DNA of 64,000 nucleotides from Fictibacillus nanhaiensis (GTDB lineage Bacteria > Bacillota > Bacilli > Bacillales > Fictibacillaceae), in NCBI RefSeq assembly GCF_023715445.1, contig NZ_JAMBOD010000010.1, positions 1 to 64,000 on the forward strand, in the 5' to 3' direction. How positions within the stretch are numbered: position 1 is the stretch's first letter; each line of letters starts with the position of its first letter. A program made the position numbers and the translations under genes. The notes below the pieces were generated by a model. It searched no databases and was not told the origin of the DNA. It saw nothing but the letters and a program-made list of their open reading frames with translations. Shown in pieces: positions 56,560 to 64,000 of this stretch.

Positions 56560-57489
56560 ATGTTGCGCTATATTACTAAGCGAGTGTTTGCCATGTTCTT
56601 AACACTGCTGATCATTGCAACGATTACATTCTTTTTAATGAAATTATTACCTGGTTCTCCTTTTAACAACCAAGAGAAGTTAACTGAGTCCCAGCGCTAT
56701 GCACTTAACGAAAAATACGGGTTAAATGACCCGGTGCCTGTTCAATATATTAATTATCTAGGGAAATTGGCACAGGGTGATTTAGGATATACGTTCCAGT
56801 TTGATGGACGTACCGTGAATTCTATGATTGCAAACGGTATGGGCCCATCTGCTACAGTCGGGTTTGAAGCACTTGTATTTGGAACATTAGTTGGCTTGAT
56901 ATTAGGGATCGCAGCCGCTCTTAAACATAATTCGTTTATCGATTATGGGGCAATGGTCATGGCTGTATTTGGGATAGCAATTCCGTCCTTCGTTTTTGCA
57001 GGACTTTTGCAATACTACGTTGGTGTAAAGCTTGGATGGCTTCCAGTTGCATTCTGGAATGGTCCTGAGTATCACATCATGCCAGCATTCTCTCTATCCG
57101 TAGGAGTAATTGCAACAGTGGCACGTTTTATGCGTACAGAAATGCTTGAAATATTAGGAACAGATTATATTCTTATGGCACGTTCTAAAGGGATAAGCAA
57201 ACAAGCCGTTATTATTAAACACTGTGTCCGTAACAGTATGATTCCAATCATTACTATACTTGGACCTATGGCAATCGGACTAATAACGGGTTCCCTTGTA
57301 ATTGAAAACATATTTGCGATACCAGGTATTGGTGAACAGTTCGTAAAGAGTATCAATCTAAATGACTATCCAGTTATTATGGGTACTACTTTATTCTATA
57401 GTTTCTTAATCATAGTAATTATTTTAGTTGTTGATATCCTTTATGGAATCATCGATCCTCGTATTCGTGTTGCAGGAGGTAAATCATAA
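56560..57489 (+). CDS. oppB: oligopeptide ABC permease OppB
   Basis: This 309-residue permease has six hydrophobic helices, an N-terminal conserved MLRYITKRVFAMFLTLLII and the EAA-type loop near 190-210 (LGTDYILMARSKGISKQAVI). It pairs with OppC. GGGGGAGGTG upstream supports the ATG at 56560; nine codons upstream another ATG exists but would include the ribosome site. The stop overlaps the OppC start (TAATG). Confidence 0.94.
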   Translation: MLRYITKRVFAMFLTLLIIATITFFLMKLLPGSPFNNQEKLTESQRYALNEKYGLNDPVPVQYINYLGKLAQGDLGYTFQFDGRTVNSMIANGMGPSATVGFEALVFGTLVGLILGIAAALKHNSFIDYGAMVMAVFGIAIPSFVFAGLLQYYVGVKLGWLPVAFWNGPEYHIMPAFSLSVGVIATVARFMRTEMLEILGTDYILMARSKGISKQAVIIKHCVRNSMIPIITILGPMAIGLITGSLVIENIFAIPGIGEQFVKSINLNDYPVIMGTTLFYSFLIIVIILVVDILYGIIDPRIRVAGGKS

Positions 57490-58511
57490 TGAGTATGTCA
57501 GAAAGAAAACTAACACCTGATTTATTTCGCCCTGCAAATCTGGATACAGGTAAAGGCGAAGAAATTACAAAGCCAAGCTTAAGCTTTTGGCAGGATGCTT
57601 TCAGACGATTAAAGAAGAATAAAGCCGCAATGCTTGGGCTTTTTGCAATCGTATTCATTATTGTATTTTCACTTATTGCACCATCTTTAAGTAAGTATGG
57701 CATGGATGATCAAGAACTAATGCGTGCAAATTTACCGCCTAAAATTCCAGGGTTAGAGAAGATTGGATTCCTGGGAGTAGACGGAGTAGATATTCGTGGT
57801 GTAGATCAGTATGAAATGAAGAATGTACCAGCTGAAGATAAATTTTGGTTTGGTACTGACCCACTTGGACGTGATCAATGGGTTCGTGTTTGGAAAGGTA
57901 CACAAATCTCTCTATATATCGCATTTTTAGCAGCAACCATTGATTTGATCGTTGGTGTTGCATACGGTGGTATCTCTGCTTTTTATGGCGGCAGAGTGGA
58001 TGACGCCATGCAGCGTGTAGTAGAAGTATTAGTCGGTATTCCGAATCTAGTTGTTATTATCTTGTTTATTATCATACTGGATCCAGGGATTCTCTCAATC
58101 ACACTCGCGCTCGTTATAACCGGTTGGATAGGAATGTCCCGTATCGTACGTGCGCAGATCCTGTCATTAAAAAACCGAGAGTTTGTATTAGCATCAAAAA
58201 CACTTGGTTCAACAAACGGCCGTTTAATTACAAAACACTTATTGCCAAATACACTTGGTGCAATTATTGTAACAAGCACATTTACAATTCCAGGAGCTAT
58301 TTTCTTCGAAGCATTTCTAAGCTTTATCGGTCTCGGTATTCAACCTCCGACTGCTTCACTAGGTGCTTTGATTGCAGACGGTTTTAGATCATTGCGTATC
58401 TATCCCCACTTAGCGATCTATCCTGCATCCATCATGTGTATCTTGATGATCAGCTTTAACTTGCTAGGGGACGGATTGCGTGATGCGCTTGATCCGAAAA
58501 TGAGAAAATAG
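57489..58511 (+). CDS. oppC: oligopeptide ABC permease OppC
   Basis: This 340-residue permease has an N-terminal cytoplasmic stretch, the first helix at about 53-73, a long external loop with FGTDPLGRDQW, then the transport domain with EAA-type loop LASKTLGSTNGRLITKH. It pairs with OppB. Its ATG shares a base with the oppB stop and lies after GGAGG within the oppB end. Confidence 0.94.
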   Translation: MSMSERKLTPDLFRPANLDTGKGEEITKPSLSFWQDAFRRLKKNKAAMLGLFAIVFIIVFSLIAPSLSKYGMDDQELMRANLPPKIPGLEKIGFLGVDGVDIRGVDQYEMKNVPAEDKFWFGTDPLGRDQWVRVWKGTQISLYIAFLAATIDLIVGVAYGGISAFYGGRVDDAMQRVVEVLVGIPNLVVIILFIIILDPGILSITLALVITGWIGMSRIVRAQILSLKNREFVLASKTLGSTNGRLITKHLLPNTLGAIIVTSTFTIPGAIFFEAFLSFIGLGIQPPTASLGALIADGFRSLRIYPHLAIYPASIMCILMISFNLLGDGLRDALDPKMRK

Positions 58512-58532
58512 TATAGGAAGGAGATTTTATAA

Positions 58533-59552
58533 ATGGAAAAACTTTTAGAATTAGATAACCTTCATGTCTCCTTCCAGACGTATGGGGGAGAGGTTAAAGC
58601 CGTCCGCGGTGTTAGCTTATCATTAGAAAAAGGGGAATCACTAGCAATCGTAGGTGAATCCGGTTCTGGTAAATCCGTTACTTCAAAAGCAGTAATGAGA
58701 CTATTGCCAAATAAAATTGGTTCAATTAAAGAAGGCGCAATCCGTTTCCAAGGGAAAGACCTTGCAAAAGCGACAGAGCGCGAGATGGAAAAAATTCGCG
58801 GTGCTGAAATCTCAATGATCTTCCAGGATCCGATGACATCTCTAAATCCAACGATGACTATCGGGAAGCAGATCATGGAAGGGCTTCGCAAACACCAAAA
58901 CATGAGTAAAAGCGAAGCGAAAGAGCGTTCCATTAACCTTTTAAAACTTGTTGGAATTCCTAATCCTGAACTGCGTGTGGAGGAATATCCGCACCAATTC
59001 TCTGGCGGAATGCGTCAGCGTGTTGTAATCGCTATTGCATTAGCATGTAATCCGAAAGTTTTGATTGCGGATGAACCGACAACAGCACTGGATGTTACAA
59101 TTCAAGCTCAGATCTTGGACTTGATGCGTGACCTTCAAGATAAAACAGGAACAGCAATTATCCTTATCACGCATGATTTAGGAGTAGTTGCAAACCTTGC
59201 ACAGCGTGTAGCCGTAATGTACGGTGGTATGATCGTTGAAACAGGTACAGTTGATGAAATCTTCTATAAACCGAAACATCCATATACATGGGGCTTACTT
59301 GCTTCCATGCCAAAATTAAATGCAGATTCAAAAGAATTATTAGCAATCCCAGGAACACCGCCTGACTTAATGAATCCTCCGAAGGGATGTCCATTTGCAG
59401 CGCGTTGTCCATATGCGATGGAAGTGTGTTTGGAGCATATGCCTGAAGCGACTAATGTTTCTTCATCGCATAAAGCTGCTTGCTGGTTATTAGATGAGCG
59501 AGCGCCGAAAGTTGAACCGCCTGAAGCGGCAGTAGTTGGGGGTGCTCGATAA
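58533..59552 (+). CDS. oppD: oligopeptide ABC ATPase OppD
   Basis: This 339-residue ATPase has Walker A GESGSGKS near 38-45, signature FSGGMRQR, Walker [13 protein letters not shown] and H-loop ITHD. It also has the C-terminal oligopeptide/dipeptide extension with [14 protein letters not shown], whose cysteines bind an iron-sulphur cluster or zinc in the family. It works with OppF. GGAAGGAG precedes the ATG. Confidence 0.95.
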   Translation: MEKLLELDNLHVSFQTYGGEVKAVRGVSLSLEKGESLAIVGESGSGKSVTSKAVMRLLPNKIGSIKEGAIRFQGKDLAKATEREMEKIRGAEISMIFQDPMTSLNPTMTIGKQIMEGLRKHQNMSKSEAKERSINLLKLVGIPNPELRVEEYPHQFSGGMRQRVVIAIALACNPKVLIADEPTTALDVTIQAQILDLMRDLQDKTGTAIILITHDLGVVANLAQRVAVMYGGMIVETGTVDEIFYKPKHPYTWGLLASMPKLNADSKELLAIPGTPPDLMNPPKGCPFAARCPYAMEVCLEHMPEATNVSSSHKAACWLLDERAPKVEPPEAAVVGGAR

Positions 59553-60550
59553 TGGCAGTTGTAGAGAGAGAAAAGTTACTTGAAGTTAAAAATCTTAAAA
59601 AGTATTTCCCAGCTGGAAAAAAGGGTGTTCTACAAGCAGTAGATGATGTCTCGTTTGATATTTATAAAGGAGAAACACTAGGTCTAGTAGGAGAGTCTGG
59701 TTGTGGTAAATCTACAACTGGACGTACAATCATCAGACTTTATGATGCAACAGATGGGGAAGTATTCTATGAAGGTGAAGACGTTCACGGAAGAAAATCC
59801 CGTTCTGATTTAAAGAAATTTAATCGCAAGATGCAAATGATCTTCCAAGATCCATACGCATCATTAAATCCTAGAATGACAGTTAAGGATATCATTGCTG
59901 AAGGTATTGATATTCATGGATTAGCAAAAACAAAGAAAGATCGTGACAATCGTGTTTACGAACTTCTTGAAACGGTTGGATTGAACAAAGAGCACGCTAA
60001 CCGATATCCGCATGAGTTCTCTGGTGGTCAGCGTCAGCGTATCGGGATCGCTCGTGCACTAGCTGTAGATCCAGATTTCATCATTGCCGATGAGCCTATT
60101 TCTGCGCTAGATGTATCCATTCAGGCGCAGGTTGTTAACTTGATGATGGAACTACAAAAGGAACGCGGACTTACTTATCTATTTATTGCCCATGATCTAT
60201 CTATGGTTAAACATATTTCTGATCGTGTAGGTGTTATGTATTTAGGAAATATCGTGGAGCTTACAACAAGTGATGAGCTTTATGAAGAGCCGCTTCATCC
60301 TTACACACAAGCTCTTTTATCAGCGATTCCTGTTCCGGATCCTGAGTTAGAAAGAAGCCGTGAACGTATCATCCTTGAAGGTGATGTTCCAAGTCCAATC
60401 AATCCTCCGAGCGGTTGCCGTTTCCGTACACGCTGCCCGCATGCAATGGATGTATGTGCTGCTGTAAAGCCAAAATGGCAAGAAGCTCGAGAAGGGCACT
60501 GGGTAGCTTGTCATCTTTATGATGAAGAAGCTGTAAAACAGAATAATTAA
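59552..60550 (+). CDS. oppF: oligopeptide ABC ATPase OppF
   Basis: This 332-residue ATPase has Walker [10 protein letters not shown], signature [10 protein letters not shown], Walker [13 protein letters not shown] and H-loop IAHD. The C-terminal extension carries [14 protein letters not shown]. It is the last gene of oppABCDF; the start overlaps the oppD stop (TAATG). A terminator follows, after which the convergent peptide cassette begins. Confidence 0.95.
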   Translation: MAVVEREKLLEVKNLKKYFPAGKKGVLQAVDDVSFDIYKGETLGLVGESGCGKSTTGRTIIRLYDATDGEVFYEGEDVHGRKSRSDLKKFNRKMQMIFQDPYASLNPRMTVKDIIAEGIDIHGLAKTKKDRDNRVYELLETVGLNKEHANRYPHEFSGGQRQRIGIARALAVDPDFIIADEPISALDVSIQAQVVNLMMELQKERGLTYLFIAHDLSMVKHISDRVGVMYLGNIVELTTSDELYEEPLHPYTQALLSAIPVPDPELERSRERIILEGDVPSPINPPSGCRFRTRCPHAMDVCAAVKPKWQEAREGHWVACHLYDEEAVKQNN

Positions 60551-60559
60551 TATATTTTA

Positions 60560-60590
60560 AGCAGTGCCTTGTAACAGGTACTGCTTTTTA
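60560..60590 (+). terminator. opp operon terminator
   Basis: The 10-bp stem AGCAGTGCCT / AGGTACTGCT (one wobble) with a six-base loop is followed by TTTT. Confidence 0.8.
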
Positions 60591-60609
60591 GCTAAGATAA
60601 AAATTATAA

Positions 60610-60641
60610 AAGGCTGAAAAAGCTATACTTTTTCAACCCTA
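60610..60641 (-). terminator. terminator of the peptide cassette
   Basis: On the minus strand a stem of AGGGTTGAAAAAG with CTTTTTCAGCCTT (wobbles included) has a five-base loop and is followed by a T-rich stretch. Confidence 0.65.
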
Positions 60642-60654
60642 AAAGTAAATAGAA

Positions 60655-61812
60655 TTAAACATTATGATTAACAGCCTTTGTTTCTTTCATTTTGTTAGAT
60701 GCACCCTTTAACCAGATCACTGATTGAAGTAGCAACAATAATAATGTAAGAAATCCATCAAGAAATATTAATTTATTGTTTTGAAAAGCTGAAAATTGCT
60801 TTATGGCGTTTTCAATGGTCGTATATAAAATCGGTATAGAATAACCAAAAAGTATAAAGAAAGCAATACCAAGTCCAATTATATAAAATGATGCAAAAAC
60901 TATTGTGTGTAAACGTTCTGACTCTGGTATTTCCATTTCACCTTTATTTTTGTTAATGAGTTGCATTAAAAATAATTTAGCATTTTCATGCAAATTACTA
61001 ATATTTAGTACATTAGTTAATACATAATAAATATCAGTTCTTAAGAATATAAGGAAATGCCAAAGGAATCTGAAAGTTAAAATTAAAGTAATCAGCTTTG
61101 AGTATGAGATAAAAAATGAATCTTCCAATGTGGTTTGAACGAAAACCGCAGCAAATAACAAAACACAATCAAACATTATACCGCCCAGAAATACAATATA
61201 TCGATGCTTTTTGCTGACTGACCAAAGATTTGTCATATTTGCTTCAACAACTAACCAATGCATTCTTAAACTCAGATTGAATGTTACTGGAACTTTAAAT
61301 TTTGAAGCTGCTAAATAATGCCCTAATTCATGTAAGAATGTTAAAATCCATGATGTTAAAAATATTATAAGAAAATTCACTCCCATAAAATCTACTAAAA
61401 AGAAATCATCAATTTGAGGTAATAACCTAGGATTAAAAAAAATCATTGATATAGAAGAAAAAATTAGAATGCAATACACAAAGTAAGCAAAAGTATTAAA
61501 AAATATTTTTGAAGTAATAACTTTAATTTTTGAATTACTCATCTCAATATATTCATTAAGAAATTGTCTTTCATCGATTTGGAATACAAGGTTTAATTCA
61601 TGAAGTGTACTCAAAAAATCTAGTACATCTACGTCAGGACATAAGCTTTGAATATCTTTAATTGTATATTTTCCATTACAATAGTTGATTACTCTTACAG
61701 CTTCATCAGGGACTTTAATATAATTTTCTGTTAATACGTCTCCAATTATAAATTCATCACCATCTTTTTGAATGGAAAGCTTTAAAACCACTAATGAATT
61801 TTCTTTAATCAT
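60655..61812 (-). CDS. membrane M50-family metalloprotease with PqqD-like N-terminus
   Basis: This 385-residue membrane protein starts with a soluble domain (about 1-85) whose pattern (IGDVLTENYIKVPDEAVRVI ... GKYTIKDI) resembles PqqD/RiPP recognition elements. Hydrophobic helices follow at about 103-125 and 145-160, leading directly into the zinc motif HELGH at 161-165. Several further helices contain RTDIYY (258-263), with D260 as the likely third zinc ligand, as in site-2-protease-like enzymes (compare YydH and other peptide-processing M50 proteins). The last helices are at about 305-330 and 350-372. It overlaps the E1-like gene by four bases (ATGA). It probably cuts or helps export the short peptide encoded upstream. 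The cluster is visibly more AT-rich than opp. Confidence 0.85.
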   Translation of the reverse strand: MIKENSLVVLKLSIQKDGDEFIIGDVLTENYIKVPDEAVRVINYCNGKYTIKDIQSLCPDVDVLDFLSTLHELNLVFQIDERQFLNEYIEMSNSKIKVITSKIFFNTFAYFVYCILIFSSISMIFFNPRLLPQIDDFFLVDFMGVNFLIIFLTSWILTFLHELGHYLAASKFKVPVTFNLSLRMHWLVVEANMTNLWSVSKKHRYIVFLGGIMFDCVLLFAAVFVQTTLEDSFFISYSKLITLILTFRFLWHFLIFLRTDIYYVLTNVLNISNLHENAKLFLMQLINKNKGEMEIPESERLHTIVFASFYIIGLGIAFFILFGYSIPILYTTIENAIKQFSAFQNNKLIFLDGFLTLLLLLLQSVIWLKGASNKMKETKAVNHNV

Positions 61813-62942
61813 GAGAAGACGCCTTCTGTTCTGCTTATTTTAGTAAGTTCATTAAAAGGGATGGGTTCACTGAATAGCTGTGAATTTGAACATGTAGGGC
61901 AATAATTTACTTTTTTAATAAGGTATTTATTGTATTCAATATTCTCTATATTGTTTATATCTGCCGTAAATGATGTTTCTTCATCTTTATTTAAAGAAAG
62001 CAAACTTTTACTTGTTTCTGTAGAGAATACACTAGCCATTAATGAAATATTTGGTGCATATGCCGTATTTCTACCTGAAAAATTATAATCTAAAGCATCG
62101 TTCAATTGATTTTCAAAGCCTTCAACATTTTGTAAGGAGTTAATTAAATAGCAGTCAAAACAGGAGGACTCTGGAACTATTTTTTGTAAAACAATTCTTG
62201 AATTAGTCACGCCGCCTTGCAAAAAGGTCTTTTTAAGATATGTACATGCAGAGTTTACCCATCTAGAAGACATGATAGGTGGCTGGTCTATCCCATTAAT
62301 AATAATATCTGCTTCATCAATTATAGTTAATAATTCTTTTGAATTCGTCACTTTTAAATTATGCATTTCGATTTCAACGTCATTGTTTATTTTTTTTAGC
62401 CTCTCATGAGCTGCTTGAGTTTTTAATTTACCAATATCTTCTTGAGAGTAAAGGAACTGTCTATTTAAATTGCTTAATTCAACCTTATCATAATCAAGTC
62501 CAATTATTTTTCCGACACCCATTCCAGCTAAGTTGGCAGCAATTAGGCTGTTCCCGCCTATTCCTAGAATAGCTACTTTGGAATTAATCAGCTTTTCCTG
62601 TAAAAAGTCATTTGAATTATGCAGATTAGAAAAGTTGGAAAAGAAGTTCAAGTTTGCTCTATACCTATCCAGTTGTTCACTTGATAAATTTGTAACTCTG
62701 TCAGCATCTTCTAATAGGTTAAATTCATCAAACGTCGTTATTCCTTCTTTAATCTGATCTAAAGGAACTCCTAAACCTTCTGAAAGTCCTATTAAATCTT
62801 TCTTGCCATCTAAAGCATTAATAAAATTTTCGACAGATTTATCAGCATCTTCAATTTCTAAAGCTTCACTTTCAAAGCCAATACGAATTTTATTTCCAAT
62901 CCTTACAATCGGTTTGTATATATCTTTAAACTTTGGTTTCAT
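61809..62942 (-). CDS. E1/ThiF-family adenylating enzyme, MccB-like, of a peptide cassette
   Basis: This 377-residue protein has an N-terminal region (about 1-90) with the winged-helix look of a peptide-recognition domain, then an E1-like core. The core has the nucleotide loop GIGGNS (127-132), D150 at the end of strand two, the arginine-bearing NLNRQ (158-162), lysines 172/174 and a D-Q pair near 219. Cysteine pairs C261/C264 and C348/C351 form the structural zinc site. The layout (RQ-LYSQEDIGK, WVN, GG, CFDC ... YCPTC) follows microcin C synthetase MccB, which adenylates the end of a short peptide. I place the start at the ATG at 62942, after GAGGTG. A longer frame reaching 63044 runs through the peptide gene and hairpin and is not credible. 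Adenylation of the adjacent 20-residue peptide is inferred. Confidence 0.85.
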   Translation of the reverse strand: MKPKFKDIYKPIVRIGNKIRIGFESEALEIEDADKSVENFINALDGKKDLIGLSEGLGVPLDQIKEGITTFDEFNLLEDADRVTNLSSEQLDRYRANLNFFSNFSNLHNSNDFLQEKLINSKVAILGIGGNSLIAANLAGMGVGKIIGLDYDKVELSNLNRQFLYSQEDIGKLKTQAAHERLKKINNDVEIEMHNLKVTNSKELLTIIDEADIIINGIDQPPIMSSRWVNSACTYLKKTFLQGGVTNSRIVLQKIVPESSCFDCYLINSLQNVEGFENQLNDALDYNFSGRNTAYAPNISLMASVFSTETSKSLLSLNKDEETSFTADINNIENIEYNKYLIKKVNYCPTCSNSQLFSEPIPFNELTKISRTEGVFS

Positions 62943-62967
62943 CGTAATCACCTCATTTTTAATGACA

Positions 62968-62998
62968 CAGGGACCGCCCCTGATAAAGGCGATCCCTG
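62968..62998 (-). other. hairpin between the peptide gene and the E1-like gene
   Basis: An 11-bp stem with one wobble (minus strand CAGGGATCGCC / GGCGGTCCCTG, nine-base loop) begins eight bases after the peptide stop codon. There is no T-run, so it is more likely an mRNA-stabilising or attenuating element that raises precursor over enzyme. Microcin C operons have a comparable element between mccA and mccB. Confidence 0.8.
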
Positions 62999-63006
62999 CA
63001 AGGTAC

Positions 63007-63069
63007 TTATGCGTTGTGAACAGCAAGAGGAGCAAGTTTTTCAACTTTTTTGATTTTAATCTTTTTCAT
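63007..63069 (-). CDS. 20-residue precursor peptide
   Basis: This tiny gene has a strong AAAGGAGGT eight bases before ATG at 63069. The product reads MKKIKIKKVEK followed by LAPLAVHNA: a strongly basic N-terminal half (seven Lys in eleven) and a neutral, small-residue C-terminal half ending His-Asn-Ala. It has no Cys, Ser or Thr, so it cannot give a thiazole or a lanthionine. With the E1-like enzyme and the M50 protease downstream it is the likely substrate of the cassette. Microcin C precursors are similarly short but end in Asn; here Ala follows Asn. It could also be a signalling peptide. Confidence 0.75.
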   Translation of the reverse strand: MKKIKIKKVEKLAPLAVHNA

Positions 63070-63128
63070 TATAATTACCTCCTTTTAATGGCATTGATGT
63101 AATTTTATGTAAGTTAATCTATTTACAT

Positions 63129-63158
63129 TTTATATGAATATTCGCTCAATTCCAACAA
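63129..63158 (-). promoter_or_regulatory. possible promoter of the peptide cassette
   Basis: On the minus strand TTGTTG (63153-63158) and TATAAA (63129-63134) have an 18-base spacer, about 60 bases before the peptide ATG. Other AT-rich hexamers nearby make this uncertain. Confidence 0.35.
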
Positions 63159-63287
63159 AATATGTTTAATATTGGAAAAGATAGTTCTTATGGCATTTTT
63201 TAATTTCGTAAAGTGACTTTTATACTATAATGAAAGATTTTCTTTTTAATACTAGACTACGGGTACGCTATTAATAAAACTGCTTAA

Positions 63288-63316
63288 TTTCAGTAGATTA
63301 TTTTTTATGTTAAAAT
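63288..63316 (+). promoter_or_regulatory. possible promoter of the second degV gene
   Basis: TTTCAG (63288-63293), a 17-base spacer and TAAAAT (63311-63316). The divergent spacer 63159-63287 is AT-rich with nothing else recognisable. Confidence 0.45.
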
Positions 63317-63396
63317 AAAGAGAATGTGTAAAACGTATACAAAATTATCGTTGCACATCCCTACTATTGATCGAGAAGCAGAAAAGGGGTTCATAC

Positions 63397-64000
63397 ATGA
63401 AATTAAGTTTTATCGTTGATAGCTCAAGTGATCTTAAAATAGATTTAGAAAAAATGATTGTACCTATAACAATTGTCCCATTAAATGTGCAGTTTGGAGA
63501 AGACCAATATTTAGATGGCGTTAATATAACAGAAGATGAATTTTATCAAAGAATGGCTCGTGAACCTGAGCTTCCTAAAACAAGCCAGCCATCACCTCAA
63601 TCATTCTTTGAAGCATTTCACAAGGAATTGAGCAAAGGCAATGAAGTTATATATATCGGTATTTCTTCTAACTTGAGCGGTACTGTTCAAAGTGCAACAA
63701 TTGGGAGAAGCATGCTTACCGAAGAGGAACAAGAGAGAGTTACGATTATCGATTCTGGAATTGCTTCTGGCGGTGTACAAATCTTATTAAACGAAGCGAT
63801 CGAAATGTCTAAAAATAAAGCTTCCTTAAGCGAGATTGTAAGTCAAATTGAAAAAACAAAGGCAGGAATTAAAGCTTATGTACTTCTTGAAACACTAGAG
63901 AACCTTAAAAAGGGCGGAAGAATCTCAGCAGTTCAAGGTGCTATAGCTGGCATGCTGAATATTAAACCAATGATTTCTATCATAGATGGAGTAGTTGAAA
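63397..64000 (+). CDS. DegV family fatty-acid-binding protein (3-prime cut by window)
   Basis: The first 201 residues of a DegV/FakB-like protein are present and the frame runs off the window end. The start MKLSFIVDSSSDL, the KTSQPSP region, SSNLSGTVQSA and KKGGRISAVQG near 170 are family signatures. It binds a fatty acid for phosphorylation by a fatty acid kinase. It is divergent from the peptide cassette. AAAAGGGG precedes the ATG. It is a paralogue of the gene at 34917-35780. Confidence 0.88.
   Translation, partial: MKLSFIVDSSSDLKIDLEKMIVPITIVPLNVQFGEDQYLDGVNITEDEFYQRMAREPELPKTSQPSPQSFFEAFHKELSKGNEVIYIGISSNLSGTVQSATIGRSMLTEEEQERVTIIDSGIASGGVQILLNEAIEMSKNKASLSEIVSQIEKTKAGIKAYVLLETLENLKKGGRISAVQGAIAGMLNIKPMISIIDGVVE

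Noticed and set aside
61809-63044. Longer 411-residue version of the E1-like protein
   Set aside because: The extra N-terminus runs through the hairpin and part of the peptide gene, has no ribosome site, and is unlike the family; the ATG at 62942 has GAGGTG upstream.
63007-63069. Thiazole/oxazole or lanthipeptide precursor
   Set aside because: The peptide has no Cys, Ser or Thr, and no cyclodehydratase or lanthionine synthetase gene is near.

Overview
The window looks like a chromosomal segment of a low-GC, spore-forming Bacillaceae bacterium, related to Bacillus or Fictibacillus (genus not certain). The evidence is strong AGGAGG-type ribosome binding sites, frequent TTG and GTG starts, S-box and T-box leaders, FapR-, CodY- and CcpA-like sites, sporulation-type genes, and gene neighbourhoods that I recognise from memory of Bacillus subtilis (mtn, yis, yit, yjz-yja-yjb-opp). 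I see no rRNA, tRNA, prophage, insertion sequence or CRISPR array.

Layout. 0-5 kb: rocD, yisL and a large FIST-PAS-GGDEF-EAL c-di-GMP protein. 5-17 kb: a methionine salvage region. One S-box riboswitch controls mtnK-mtnA plus a three-gene sugar-type ABC importer, probably for methylthioribose. A second S-box controls mtnW-mtnX-mtnB-mtnD, and mtnU and mtnE lie between them. 17-22 kb: an AI-2E family membrane protein, asnO and a MATE exporter. 22-31 kb: a maltodextrin locus with a GH13 cyclomaltodextrinase, the mdxEFG importer, a membrane-anchored alpha-amylase and a LacI-type regulator, preceded by cre-like and LacI-type operators. 30-33 kb: a bacterial NHEJ module of Ku, ligase and polymerase, in which LigD is split into two genes. 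33-42 kb: a soluble sporulation-type histidine kinase, DegV, YitT, a BsuPI-Gmad2 lipoprotein, several very small genes, a HAD phosphatase and an esterase. 42-45 kb: moeA-mobB-moaE-moaD. 45-53 kb: yjzC, yjzD, yjaU, yjaV, comZ, the FapR-controlled fabH-fabF pair, yjbA, and trpS with a Trp T-box. 54-60.5 kb: oppABCDF. 60.6-63.1 kb: a compact minus-strand cassette of a 20-residue peptide gene, an E1/ThiF-like (MccB-like) adenylating enzyme and a membrane M50 metalloprotease with a PqqD-like front end. The window ends inside a second degV gene.

The most unusual element is the peptide / E1 enzyme / M50 protease cassette beside the opp operon. It has the architecture of a RiPP or microcin C-like pathway: a tiny basic precursor, a strong hairpin immediately after it, then the enzyme and the protease genes overlapping by ATGA. 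It has no recognisable exporter or immunity gene in the window.

A second pattern is a set of 20-21 bp tandem repeat arrays. Three of the four lie in the long spacers between convergent genes, and two of those arrays share the same core sequence.
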